Source: an uncultured Bacteroidales bacterium
GTDB lineage: Bacteria > Bacteroidota > Bacteroidia > Bacteroidales > WCHB1-69
Reading direction: 5' to 3'
Assembly: GCA_905233625.1 (NCBI GenBank)
Contig: CAJOFJ010000013.1
Coordinates: 97,725 to 161,724, forward strand
Length of the DNA stretch: 64,000 nt
Shown: one piece after another, positions 16,858 to 26,700 of the stretch
Layout of the letters: each line of letters begins with the position of its first letter
Numbering within the stretch: the stretch's first letter is position 1
Notes under the pieces: model-generated
What the model was told of the DNA's origin: nothing
Databases searched by the model: none
The model's input: the letters and a program-made list of their open reading frames with translations, nothing else
Made by a program: the position numbers and the translations under genes

Positions 16858-17937
16858 ATGGCAAAAGAATTAAAATTAATGAAGGGTAATCAAGCCATTG
16901 CCGAAGCTGCCATCCGTATGGGTTGCGACGGTTATTTCGGATATCCTATCACTCCGCAGAGTGAGGTTCTCGAACACCTGATGGCTGAAAGACCATATCT
17001 GACAACCGGCATGGTTGTGCTGCAAGCCGAAAGCGAGCTGGCCTCCATCAACATGGTATATGCCGGCGCATCCACTGGTAAACGCGTTATGACTTCTTCT
17101 TCCTCTCCAGGTTTCTCTCTGATGCAGGAAGGTCTGTCTTACATTGCTGGCGCTGAGCTGCCCGCATTGTGTGTCAACGTTGTTCGTGGCGGCCCAGGCC
17201 TCGGTACCATCCAGCCCTCACAGTCCGACTATTTCCAGACCACCAAGGGTGGCGGTCATGGCGACTACAGACTGATTACCTTGGCACCCGCATCCGTACA
17301 GGAAATGTACGACTTTGTGGAACTCGGTTTCGATTTGGCTTTCAAATACAGAAACCCCGCCGCTATCCTTTCTGACGGTGTTATCGGTCAGGTAATGGAA
17401 AAAGTGATGGTTGACGACTACAAACCACGCTGGACCAACGAATATATCGAAGAACATTGCCCCTGGGCCGCTACCGGCCATCGCGCAGGCGGCAAGAGCA
17501 CTATCGTCACTTCTCTTGAACTCGAAGCTCTGAAACAAGAGGCTATCAACGAGAGAATCCAAGCCAAATACAGAAAATGCGAAGAAGAAGACGCTCGTCA
17601 CGAGGCTATCCAGTGCGACGATGCAGAATACCTGTTCGTAGCTTACGGCTCCGCTGCACGTATCTGTATGAAAGCCATGGAATTGGCACGCGCCGAAGGC
17701 ATCAAAGTCGGCTTGGTTCGTCCTATCACCCTGTGGCCCTTCCCGACCAAAGCTGTGGCTGAAATCGGTGGCCGCATGAAGAAAATCCTTAGCGTTGAAA
17801 TGAACGCCGGCCAGATGATCGAAGACGTGAAACTGGCAGTGAATTGCAACGTTCCCGTTGAGCATTACGGCCGCTACGGCGGTGTCATCCCAACCCCGGT
17901 TGAGATTTTCGAAGCTTTGAAAAAAATGGTAAAATAA
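16858..17937 (+). CDS. 2-oxoacid:ferredoxin oxidoreductase, alpha subunit (KorA/VorB type)
   Basis: A 359-residue subunit carrying the pyrimidine-binding domain and the C-terminal transketolase-like domain II. Recognisable stretches are GCDGYFGYPITPQSEVLEHL, SASINMVYAGASTGKRVMT-type sequence with SSSPGFSLMQEGLSYIAGAE, and RGGPGLGTIQPSQSDYFQ. The enzyme oxidatively decarboxylates a 2-oxoacid to acyl-CoA, reducing ferredoxin; the separate alpha, beta, gamma and delta subunits match 2-oxoglutarate (Kor) or branched-chain 2-oxoacid (Vor) enzymes. Bacteroidales homologues are usually labelled VorB, but the substrate cannot be read from sequence. Confidence 0.93.
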   Translation: MAKELKLMKGNQAIAEAAIRMGCDGYFGYPITPQSEVLEHLMAERPYLTTGMVVLQAESELASINMVYAGASTGKRVMTSSSSPGFSLMQEGLSYIAGAELPALCVNVVRGGPGLGTIQPSQSDYFQTTKGGGHGDYRLITLAPASVQEMYDFVELGFDLAFKYRNPAAILSDGVIGQVMEKVMVDDYKPRWTNEYIEEHCPWAATGHRAGGKSTIVTSLELEALKQEAINERIQAKYRKCEEEDARHEAIQCDDAEYLFVAYGSAARICMKAMELARAEGIKVGLVRPITLWPFPTKAVAEIGGRMKKILSVEMNAGQMIEDVKLAVNCNVPVEHYGRYGGVIPTPVEIFEALKKMVK

Positions 17938-17956
17938 TTTAATTAGCATTGAAATT

Positions 17957-18799
17957 ATGACAAGAGAAGATATTATCAAACCCGAAAACTTAGTGTACAA
18001 GCGCACCTCTGTTTTGAAGGATGCCACCATGCACTACTGCCCAGGCTGCGGACACGGTACTGTTCACAGAATCATCGCCGAGGTGATTGAGGAAATGGGC
18101 ATTCAGGACAACGTCGTCGGTATCTCACCGGTAGGCTGCTCTGTTCTGGCTTACAATTATTTTGATGTTGACTTCGTGGAAGCCGCCCACGGCCGTGCTC
18201 CCGCCTGCGCCTCCGCTATCAAGCGTCTGCGCCCCGAAACCTTCGTGTTCTCATACCAGGGCGACGGTGACTTGGCTTCCATCGGTTGCGCCGAAGTAAT
18301 GCATGCCTGCAACCGTGGCGAAAACATCACCATGATCTTCATCAACAACGGTATCTACGGTATGACCGGCGGTCAGATGGCTCCCACCACCCTCGAGGGT
18401 ATGGAAACCGTGACCTGCCCCTACGGCCGTGACCCCGAAATCATGGGACACACCATGCGTCTGACCGAAGCATTGGCTCAGCTGCCCGGCACTTACTATG
18501 TAACCCGTCAAGCTGTTTATACCCCCGCTTTGGCACGTAAATGCAAGAAAGCTATCCGTCAGGCCTTCGAGAACCAGAAACTCAACAAAGGCGTTTCCTT
18601 CGTGGAAGTTACCTCCAACTGTAACTCTGGCTGGAAGATGACCGCTGTTCAGGCCAACAAATGGATGGAAGAAAACACCTTGAAATACTTCCCGCTGGGC
18701 GACATGAAAGTGAACGGCAAGTTCGATCCCAAGTTCATCGAACGCATCGCCACCTTCGACCAACCCAATGAGACACTTTATTCATTGAGAAAAAAATAA
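17957..18799 (+). CDS. 2-oxoacid:ferredoxin oxidoreductase, beta (TPP) subunit
   Basis: A 280-residue subunit binding thiamine diphosphate. The TPP motif starts GDGDLASIG (102-110) and ends NNGIYGMTGGQ (130-140); CPGCGHG at 28-34 is the family N-terminal signature. It begins 19 bp after the alpha subunit gene. The high conservation of ISPVGCSVLAYNYFDVD and HGRAPACASAIKR fits the Kor/Vor class rather than pyruvate synthase, whose beta chain carries an additional cluster-binding cysteine set. Confidence 0.94.
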   Translation: MTREDIIKPENLVYKRTSVLKDATMHYCPGCGHGTVHRIIAEVIEEMGIQDNVVGISPVGCSVLAYNYFDVDFVEAAHGRAPACASAIKRLRPETFVFSYQGDGDLASIGCAEVMHACNRGENITMIFINNGIYGMTGGQMAPTTLEGMETVTCPYGRDPEIMGHTMRLTEALAQLPGTYYVTRQAVYTPALARKCKKAIRQAFENQKLNKGVSFVEVTSNCNSGWKMTAVQANKWMEENTLKYFPLGDMKVNGKFDPKFIERIATFDQPNETLYSLRKK

Positions 18800-18820
18800 T
18801 AACCTTAAATTCACAAAGCA

Positions 18821-19372
18821 ATGACAGAAGAAATTATTATAGCAGGCTTCGGCGGTCAAGGTGTACTCTCAATGGGTAAAATCCTGGCTTATGCCGGCAT
18901 TATGCAAGACAAGGAAGTCAGCTGGCTTCCCTCCTACGGACCTGAAATGCGTGGTGGTACTTCTAACGTAACGGTGATTTTGAGCGACGAGCGTATCTGC
19001 TCTCCTTATCTGAACCAGTTCGACACTGCCATCATCCTGAACCAGCAGTCCATGGACAAATTCGAAAGCTCAGTAAAACCCGGTGGTCTGTTGATCTATG
19101 ACCCGAACGGTATCACCCACCACCCCACCCGTAAAGACATCAACATTTATCAGGTGGCCGCTGCTGACAAAGCCAGCGAACTGGGTATTTCCAAGCTGTT
19201 CAACATGATTGTACTGGGTGGTTTCCTCAAGGTGAAACCATTGGTAACCCCTGAAATGTTGCACAAAGGTTTGGAAAAATCTCTGCCAGAACGTCACCAT
19301 CACCTCATTCCCAAGAACGAGGAGGCTGTTGAAATCGGCAAAGGTTTGCTAAAACCCTATCATACCCTGTAA
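18821..19372 (+). CDS. 2-oxoacid:ferredoxin oxidoreductase, gamma subunit
   Basis: A 183-residue gamma subunit with the family opening IIAGFGGQGVLSMGKILAYA and SWLPSYGPEMRGGTSNVTV. It forms the CoA-side structural domain of the oxidoreductase and completes the delta-alpha-beta-gamma operon; a terminator follows 30 bp after the stop. It is a distant relative of IorB at 43307-43888, which shares the GVGGQG opening. Confidence 0.94.
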   Translation: MTEEIIIAGFGGQGVLSMGKILAYAGIMQDKEVSWLPSYGPEMRGGTSNVTVILSDERICSPYLNQFDTAIILNQQSMDKFESSVKPGGLLIYDPNGITHHPTRKDINIYQVAAADKASELGISKLFNMIVLGGFLKVKPLVTPEMLHKGLEKSLPERHHHLIPKNEEAVEIGKGLLKPYHTL

Positions 19373-19405
19373 TCGGTTGGGCGGATGAATGTTCGCCCCA
19401 TCCAT

Positions 19406-19439
19406 AAAAAAAACGCCCGTTGTTACGGGCGTTTTTTTT
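19406..19439. terminator. Bidirectional terminator between oxidoreductase operon and DUF5618
   Basis: AACGCCCGT pairs with ACGGGCGTT around a short loop, with an A-run before and a T-run after, so it works on both strands. It reaches the stop codon of the convergent DUF5618 gene. Confidence 0.9.
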
Positions 19440-19851
19440 ATGCCATGACCGGCTCCTGATGATACATCAGAGCACAACGGTCAATAATGGCATTGGCACA
19501 CTCAAAACCCGAATCGCAAGTTTTTTTATTCTTTGTTCCATCATAGCCCATGTACAAATGCATGGTATCGTATCCTGCCACTATCGCAGCCAGGAGTTTG
19601 CGATCGCGGTCCCCTGCCGCCTCCTTGTACTTCTCAATGGAAGGGCGACCTTTGCCCTTGCGTATGTTCAGCACCGCATCCAACGCTATCAGGCAGCCTT
19701 TCCACAACGTATCTCCAGCCATTTTGATGTATTTCCCGTCCATATAGATTTTCAACTCCGAGTCGTAATTGGCATTTTGGATAACAGTTTCCGCATTAGC
19801 CACATACCTGCGAGCCTCAGCAATCGGATCTTTAAATTCTTTACTTTTCAT
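19438..19851 (-). CDS. DUF5618-family protein, copy 1
   Basis: A 137-residue soluble, mostly helical protein of unknown function. It matches what I know as DUF5618 of Bacteroidota: EARRYVANAETVI, a DGKYIKMAGDTLWKGCLIALDAVL core, then DRDRKLLAAIVAGYDTMHLYMGYDG. It is clearly homologous to the divergent gene at 20127-20591. The small helical fold and 'pair of divergent genes' layout recall HEPN-type or toxin-antitoxin proteins, but no RxxxxH active site is visible, so no activity is claimed. The promoter is at 19949-19956, and an inverted repeat occupies its leader. Confidence 0.8.
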   Translation of the reverse strand: MKSKEFKDPIAEARRYVANAETVIQNANYDSELKIYMDGKYIKMAGDTLWKGCLIALDAVLNIRKGKGRPSIEKYKEAAGDRDRKLLAAIVAGYDTMHLYMGYDGTKNKKTCDSGFECANAIIDRCALMYHQEPVMA

Positions 19852-19869
19852 AATTCAATCATTTTTATT

Positions 19870-19951
19870 TTGCAAATACTACTGTTGCGATAATTTCTTA
19901 TTAAAACTGGTAATAAAAGTGTGTTATAAAGTGAACAGTAGTATTTTGCAA
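19870..19951. promoter_or_regulatory. Inverted repeat in the DUF5618 leader
   Basis: TTGCAAATACTACTGTT (from 19870) and AACAGTAGTATTTTGCAA (19934-19951) are reverse complements apart from one extra A. The right arm overlaps the minus-strand -7 box, so the pair could be a dimeric-repressor site or a long RNA stem with a loop of about 46 nt before the start codon. Confidence 0.55.
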
Positions 19952-19956
19952 AGATA
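19949..19956 (-). promoter_or_regulatory. -7 box of DUF5618 copy 1
   Basis: The minus strand reads TATCTTTG, matching TAnnTTTG, about 98 bp upstream of the start codon. Confidence 0.55.
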
Positions 19957-20076
19957 CGACAAGTCTTTTAGTTTTTTACAGATCAGGAAAAATTTTTCAA
20001 CCTTGTAAATCAAATAATTAGCAATAAATATCTATTTATTTTGATAATTAATAGTAAATTATTCGGAATATTTTCG

Positions 20077-20084
20077 TATTTTTG
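20077..20084 (+). promoter_or_regulatory. -7 box of DUF5618 copy 2
   Basis: TATTTTTG matches TAnnTTTG, 42 bp upstream of the start at 20127. The rest of the 275-bp divergent gap (19852-20126) is AT-rich and holds no gene. Confidence 0.6.
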
Positions 20085-20126
20085 CAGCTAAAAAAAAAGT
20101 AAACTATCATCTTAAACATAAAGGCC

Positions 20127-20591
20127 ATGAATAATTCGAAGGAAAAAGCTACTTTTGCCAAACAAAACAAAATAATAATGAGTCCCGAAAAAATAATACA
20201 ACTTAAAGAGAAAGCCATCTGTAATGCCGAACGTTACTACGACAATGCCAAAACCATGCTGTCGGAAAAAGCTGGCAAGCAAGGCGATTATTACTCCGAT
20301 GCCAAATATGTGAAAACTGCCTGCGGCACGGCCTACAGTGGTATATTAATTCTTCTTGACGCCTACATCAAGATCAAGGGGCAGGTAACGAACTATAAAG
20401 ACCGCAAGAGCATTGAATATTACAGGGATAACATCAGCGACAGGGACAATCAACTTCTCAAATATGTAAATTCAGCATATAGCATCCTGCACTTAAGCGG
20501 GTATTATGATGGAGTGCTAAAATACAAGGTCATACAAGGCGGAATGGAGGTGTTTCAAGACATTATCAGACACTTTAAGATGAGATGTTAG
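20127..20591 (+). CDS. DUF5618-family protein, copy 2
   Basis: A 154-residue helical protein of unknown function, paralogous to the divergent gene at 19438-19851. Shared positions include NAERYYDNAKTML, YYSDAKYVKTACGTAYSGILILLDA, KSIEYY, SDRDNQLLKYVNSAY and LHLSGYYDG. Its N-terminus is about 17 residues longer; a second ATG at 20178 (MSPEKIIQ) would make the two copies equal in length, so the start is uncertain. It has its own promoter and is a single gene. Confidence 0.8.
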   Translation: MNNSKEKATFAKQNKIIMSPEKIIQLKEKAICNAERYYDNAKTMLSEKAGKQGDYYSDAKYVKTACGTAYSGILILLDAYIKIKGQVTNYKDRKSIEYYRDNISDRDNQLLKYVNSAYSILHLSGYYDGVLKYKVIQGGMEVFQDIIRHFKMRC

Positions 20592-20611
20592 ATACACCCG
20601 ATAATGGACGT

Positions 20612-20670
20612 CATTTAAATTACCTAACTAACCACCACTAACCCCTAATCACTAACACCTAACCACTAAA
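20612..20670. repeat. Short-word repeat island (ACTAACC type)
   Basis: Degenerate copies of CTAACC, CACTAAC and CCTAATCACTAA fill the gap between DUF5618 copy 2 and the terminator of the giant gene. The same words recur at about 41340-41380 and, reversed, at 43113-43140. Confidence 0.65.
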
Positions 20671-20698
20671 AAAGGGAGAGCCTTGCGACCCTCCCTTA
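20667..20698 (-). terminator. Terminator of the giant collagen-like gene
   Basis: AAGGGAG pairs with CTCCCTT; on the minus strand the stem is followed by TTTTTT. It lies 27 bp past the stop codon. Confidence 0.7.
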
Positions 20699-20724
20699 AC
20701 TATTCAATGTTCAATATTCACTGT

Positions 20725-23700
20725 CTAATCGCGGACACAACGGACAGAAAGACCCATGTTCTTGAAATCGTTGTTCCTGTTCACGATGGATTTATTGTAG
20801 GAGAGAACACGGTTGTAAGCACTGTAGTTTTCATCTTCTCTCTTCGTAGTACTCCAAAAGAAGGCGTTTTTGCCAAAACCATATGGAGTGCCATTGGAAT
20901 AGCCAGCAGGCAATGCACTGAAGCCTGTGGCATTGTTGTTGCCACTCGATGTGTTTCCAACAGTACATGTATTTGCATCGGTGTTCCAGCCTGTGGTGGC
21001 GGCCAAGGCCTTTGCTATATTGTTACTGCTGCCACACACATACTGGCTTTGACTGCCCACATAGTCAATGAGTTGCGTCCATTCGGCATCACTCGGCACA
21101 TGCCAGCCATTAGGGCAGATGCCCTGCACACCGCTGGGGTTCGCATTGGAGGAGGCTGCGCCGTTCATCACAGCGGCCCAGTTGTAGAGGTAGCCGTAAG
21201 TGAGCACGTTGCCGGCGTCATTATTGGGGTTGTAACAATACGGATCTGTAATGCTGGCGCTTGTTCCTAGAGCTATAGGTGTTCCATCGGCATAATGCTC
21301 GGTGCGCAGGTTTTCCTTCATCCAGCACTGCTTACCGATACGTACCGTATGGTACTCATTACCATCAATGTCCGAGACGGTGATTAAACCGCAGGTACTC
21401 AACGACACTTCAATTCCCAAACTGTCGATGGTATTCTGCTGCTGGTTGATTTGGTTGCGCAGCGGGGTGATGCTGTCGTGAATCATCTGCTGCATCAGCT
21501 GTAGCATGTTCTGCTGCATCTCCTCTTGCGCGTTGTTGAGGATATTTTCCATAGCCGACGTCTCGTTGTCACGCAAGCAACGCACAGAGTATCCATTTGC
21601 TTTATCATATTGATAAATACTGCCATAAGTACCATCATATCGGATTCTAAGCGGGTATGCAGTGCTTACATTCTCCGTACAACTCCAGAAGAGGGCCTCT
21701 TCGCCGAAATAAAGAGATTCATAATCACTGGGGTTGAACCATCCTGCCGGCCGTGCGCTGAAGCCCGTCATGTTATTGTTCTCTGGCGCATTGCCCACAG
21801 CGCAGGCATTTCCACTACTGGTCCAGCCTGTTGTTTCAGACAAAGCTTTGCCAATATTGTTACTTAATCCTCCGCATAGGTATGCACTCTTACTGCGTAC
21901 ATAATTTGTCAATTGATCCCATTCCGCATCACTGGGCACATGCCAGCCTGTGGGACAGATGCCCTGCACACCACTAGGATTGGCGTTGCTTGTACTTGCC
22001 CCGTGCATCACAGCAAACCAATTGTACAAATAGCCGTATGTAGGCACGTAGGTATCGTCATAATATGTTTCAGGAGCAGCATAATAGGGCTCACTTTCCG
22101 GATCAGCATCCTCCACAATGTTTATCATCTCACCATCGGCATAATGCTTAGTACGAAGGTTCTCCTTCATCCAGCACTGGTTGCCAATCTTCACCGTATT
22201 GTATTCGTTACCGTCAATGTCCCTTATCTTTGAGGTACCACAAACAAACATGCTGTTTTCCATTTCCTGATGCAAACTGTCGATGGTGTTCTGCAACTCT
22301 TCAACCTGATTATCCATTTCTTGCTGCAGGTCGTTGAGGGCATTGTCAATCTGTGACAACTCGTCACGTACACAGCGGATGGAATGACCATACGATTTGG
22401 AAGTTCCATTTTGATATGATAGGATAATGTTAGAATAATATGAACCATTTGTATTCATTTCTGTACTACTCCAATAAAGTGCTCTCGTGTCAAAATACAT
22501 AGTAGTAGTATTCTGCCATCTACCAGCGTTCGCAGCCGAGAAGAGAGTTAAATAATTGGCATTGGTTTTCAGTTGTGTCCATTCCGCGTTGCTTGGCACG
22601 TGCCAGCCCTCAGGACAGATACCTTGCACACCAGAAGGATTAGCAACACTGGAAGCAGCACCATTCATGCTTGCCGCCCAGTTATACAGATAACCGTAGG
22701 TAGACACATTGCTATCGTCGTTGTTAGGAGCATAGCGATAAGGTATGGTATCGCTTGCTGCGGTACCGGCAAGAATTTCCGTACCATCGGTATAATGGGT
22801 GGTGCGGAGATTTTCTTTCGTCCAGCACTGGTTACCGATCTTCACGGTATTGTACTCGTTGCCGTCATAGTCGGTAACTTTGGTAGTACCGCAAATAAAG
22901 GAGGCATCGGCCAATTCCTGCTGCAATTCGTCAATGGTTTCTCCCATCTCGTTCATGGCATCACTCATAGAGTTATTGCGCAAGCAGCGGACATGGTCGA
23001 AAATTGTCGAACGACTTTCAGCGGCAATTTCAACATTGTTGGTAGGGTACATATAACTGGATTGTACTCCAAATGATCCTGTGGTAGTCCATAAAAATCC
23101 CACTTTCCCAAACTGCACATATTTGTTTCTATCCCTTGAAAAATAACCCGCAGGCTGGAAAGAGAATCCTGTTACATTGTTTAGTTCAGGCTGATTGCCC
23201 GGTGCACATTCAAAAGCACTATTATTCCATCCGGTAGTGGAAGATAATGCTTTAGCGATATTTGAGGAAGAACCACCGCAAACATATTCGCTTTGGCTTC
23301 CTACATACTGCATAAACATCTGTATTTCAATTGCATTAGGAACATGCCAACCCTCTGGGCAAATACCCTGTACATTAGTTCTGCTTGAGGAACCATTCAT
23401 GATGGCCGTCCAGCTGTATGCCAAACCGTATGTCGGGTCATAAATGGCAGAATCCTGTACATGTCTATAGGCCGTATCCGACACAACAGTACCATCAGCA
23501 TAATGGGTGGAACGGAGATTCTCCTTCATCCAGCACTGGTTGCCGATTTTCACAGTATTATAGGTATTGCCATCATAGTCTTGAACAGTAGCGGGACAAT
23601 CAATAGTATTACTCCAACCCACCTGCTGCTGCAAGTTAGCAATTTCCTCTTGTTGATCTGCAATTTGGTCAGTGAGGTTAGCAATACTGTCGGCGGTAAG

Positions 23701-26700
23701 GTAACCGGCATCATTGAGTAAAGAACCTAAAGTGAGACTGTTCTGAACACAACGGACAGAATAACCGGAATACTCTTTAGCACCATTAGTTTTTTGAACG
23801 TATGTGTTGAATTTTCTAAATCCATAGTAATAGATTGATGACGAATAGAAGCTTGTTGTACTCCAAAAGCACGCTTGGAAACCATAATCCGTAGTACAAC
23901 GATAGAAACTTACAGGAAGTACGCTAAAGCCTGTCGCATTATTTTCATTGACGTTCTTTACGATTGAACAATCATTCTCATTACTCATCTCCCACCATCC
24001 CATAGTGGAAGCCAATGCCTTGGCAATGTTTGTGGGCGCACCACCACACATATACTCACTCTGATTGCCAACATAATCAAGAAGTTGATCCCATTCCGAG
24101 CTACTTGGCACATGCCATCCTTCGGGGCATACACCTTGCACACCACTCGGATTAGCATCACTGGCAGACTCTCCATTCATCACAGCAGTCCAGTTGTACC
24201 AATAACCATAGGCTTCTGAATTATCATCCCAATTAGGAAGATTTTGGTTGTTCGTAGGGGTATATCTGTATGCTATTGTTGAAGATGTATCGCTTCCTTC
24301 GGGAATATCAGTTCCGTCAGCATAGCGAGAGGTTCGAAGGTTTTCTTTCATCCAACACTGGTCTCCGATTTTCACGGTATTGTATTCATTACCGTCAATA
24401 TCTTTCATCTTCGATACACCACAAACAAAAATATTATTCACTACATTGTCAATCACTTCCTGCTGGTTGCCGAGCTGAGCCGTCAAATCGGTAAGACTGT
24501 CAGTGGTAAGGAAGCCGGCGTCGTTGGTGAGGTCGCTGGTCTTGGTAGGCACCTCAATATTCACGGTCTTGTTGGTGCCTTCGTTAGCGGTAAAGCTCTC
24601 TACCGTTTCGCCGTTTTTCTGTACTGTGATGGTGGCGTTGTTCACCGTAGGGTCGGTCTCGGAAGTGAGGTAACCACTTAAGTCAGGAGTATTCTGGATT
24701 TCAGAATAGTCGTAAGCGGGTTTGTTGGCCTCTTTGGCCCATGCCGGAACAGTAGGGTCGGTTTCAGCGGACAGGGAGTCACTTGTCAGATAACCGGCAT
24801 CGTTAGTGAAAGCGCTGACGTTGGTCGGAACTTCAGGAATGCTGGGTTTGTTGCTCAAGTCATTATAGCTACCGGAAGTGGCCACTGTTGCCAAAGTGGG
24901 TTTGTTCATAATGTACTGCGGACTAGAACTGTTCTCTTCTGTCCAGTTAGCAGGCAATTGGGTCACTTCACCACTTGTTGTGGGAATGACATACTGGTGG
25001 TTGCCTTCACCATCAACCACTGTAATAATGACATTAGATCCTGATGCAGATGCGCTTACGGTCGGGGAAACACCATCCTGGCCATTGGTTCCATTCGTGA
25101 TGGTGAAGGTGCTGGTTGTATTGTCAGTGTAGGTGATGGTATAAGTATCAACATTGCCTTCTGTACCCGTTTTCGCTACAGAGACGATACCGTTACCGGT
25201 CTCACCTTGTGCACCTGTCTCTCCAGTTGCACCAGTTTCACCAGTTGCGCCTTGTGCACCATTCGTCACGGTAAAGGTTGTGGTAGTGCCATCGGTGTAT
25301 GTGATGGTATAGGTGTCAACCAGACCGTCTGTATTTGTTTTGGCAACAGAGGCGATGCCGTTACCGGTTTCGCCTTGTGCGCCAGTCTCACCTTGTGCAC
25401 CAATTGCACCATTGCTCACAATAAATGATTGCGGACCATTAGCATCGGTGATGGTCACCTGCGTACCGCCCTCCACGGCAGTGGTGGTCACTGTGGGTGA
25501 CACGCCATCTTGGCCATTGGTTCCGTTTGTTCCGTTTATACCATCGGCTCCGTCAACACCATTTTGTCCATTATGGAGAACAAAACTGTGTGGTCCACTG
25601 GCATCCGTAATGGTCACCGTCGTGCTGTCACCAGCACTAGTGGTCGTCACAATGGGTGAGAAGCCGTCCTGGCCATTGGTACCGTCGGTTCCGTTTATAC
25701 CATTGGCTCCGTCAACACCATTTTGTCCGTTATGGAGAACAAAACTGTGTGGTCCATTGGCATCTGTAATGGTCACCGTCGTGCTGTCACCAGCGCTAGT
25801 GGTCGTCACAATGGGTGAGAAGCCGTCCTGGCCATTGGTACCGTTGGTTCCGTTTATACCGTCGGCTCCATCAACACCATTTTGTCCGTTATGGAGAACA
25901 AAACTGTGTGGGCCATTGGCATCCGTAATGGTCACCGTCGTGCTGTCACCAGCGGTGGTGGTCGTCACAATGGGTGAGAAGCCATCTTGGCCATTGGTAC
26001 CGTTGGTACCGTTCGTGCCGTCTTGGCCATTCTGTATGGTGAAAGAATGCGGGCCATTGGCGTCAGTGATGGTCACCTGCGTGCCACCGTCTACATCAGT
26101 GGTGGACACCGTGGGAGAGACACCATCTTGGCCATTGGTACCGTTTGCACCAGCAGCTCCGTTAGTTACGGTAAAAGTGCTGGTGGTAGCGTCAGAATAA
26201 AAAATCGTATAGGTGTCTTGAAGTCCGTTGGAGACAGGTCCCACGATATTGATGATACCGCGTCCGTTTTGGCCATCCTGGCCATTGTTACCGTTTGTAC
26301 CATTCAGGATAGTAAAGGAATGCGGGCCTGTGGCATCGGTGATGGTTACCGTGGTTCCGGTGGCGGTTTGGCTTGTCGTCACAACGGGCGAAAAACCATC
26401 ATTACCGTCCTGTCCATTAGTACCGTTTGCTCCATTTTGACCATTCAAAATGGTGAAGGAGTGCGGGCCCGTGGCATCGGTAATCGTCACAACCGTGCCA
26501 TCAGTGGTCGAAGTTGCGGTTACTGTAGGTGAGAAACCAGGGGCGCCGTCTTGTCCATCAGTACCATTCTGGCCATCCTGACCATTCAAAATGGTGAAGG
26601 AATGTGGACCCGTGGCATCGGTGATGGTCACGGTGGTTCCATTGGCGGTTTGAGCAGTCGTCACAACGGGCGAGAAACCATCGGCACCGTCTTGTCCATC

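Noticed and set aside
20725..24423. Diversity-generating retroelement cassette
   Set aside because: No reverse transcriptase, accessory protein or template repeat was recognised in the window, so only the variable pattern is reported.
25313..26200. Plus-strand 295-codon open frame
   Set aside because: It is the antisense of the collagen-like repeats; its repetitive Pro/Trp/Val sequence follows from the GXY codons on the other strand.
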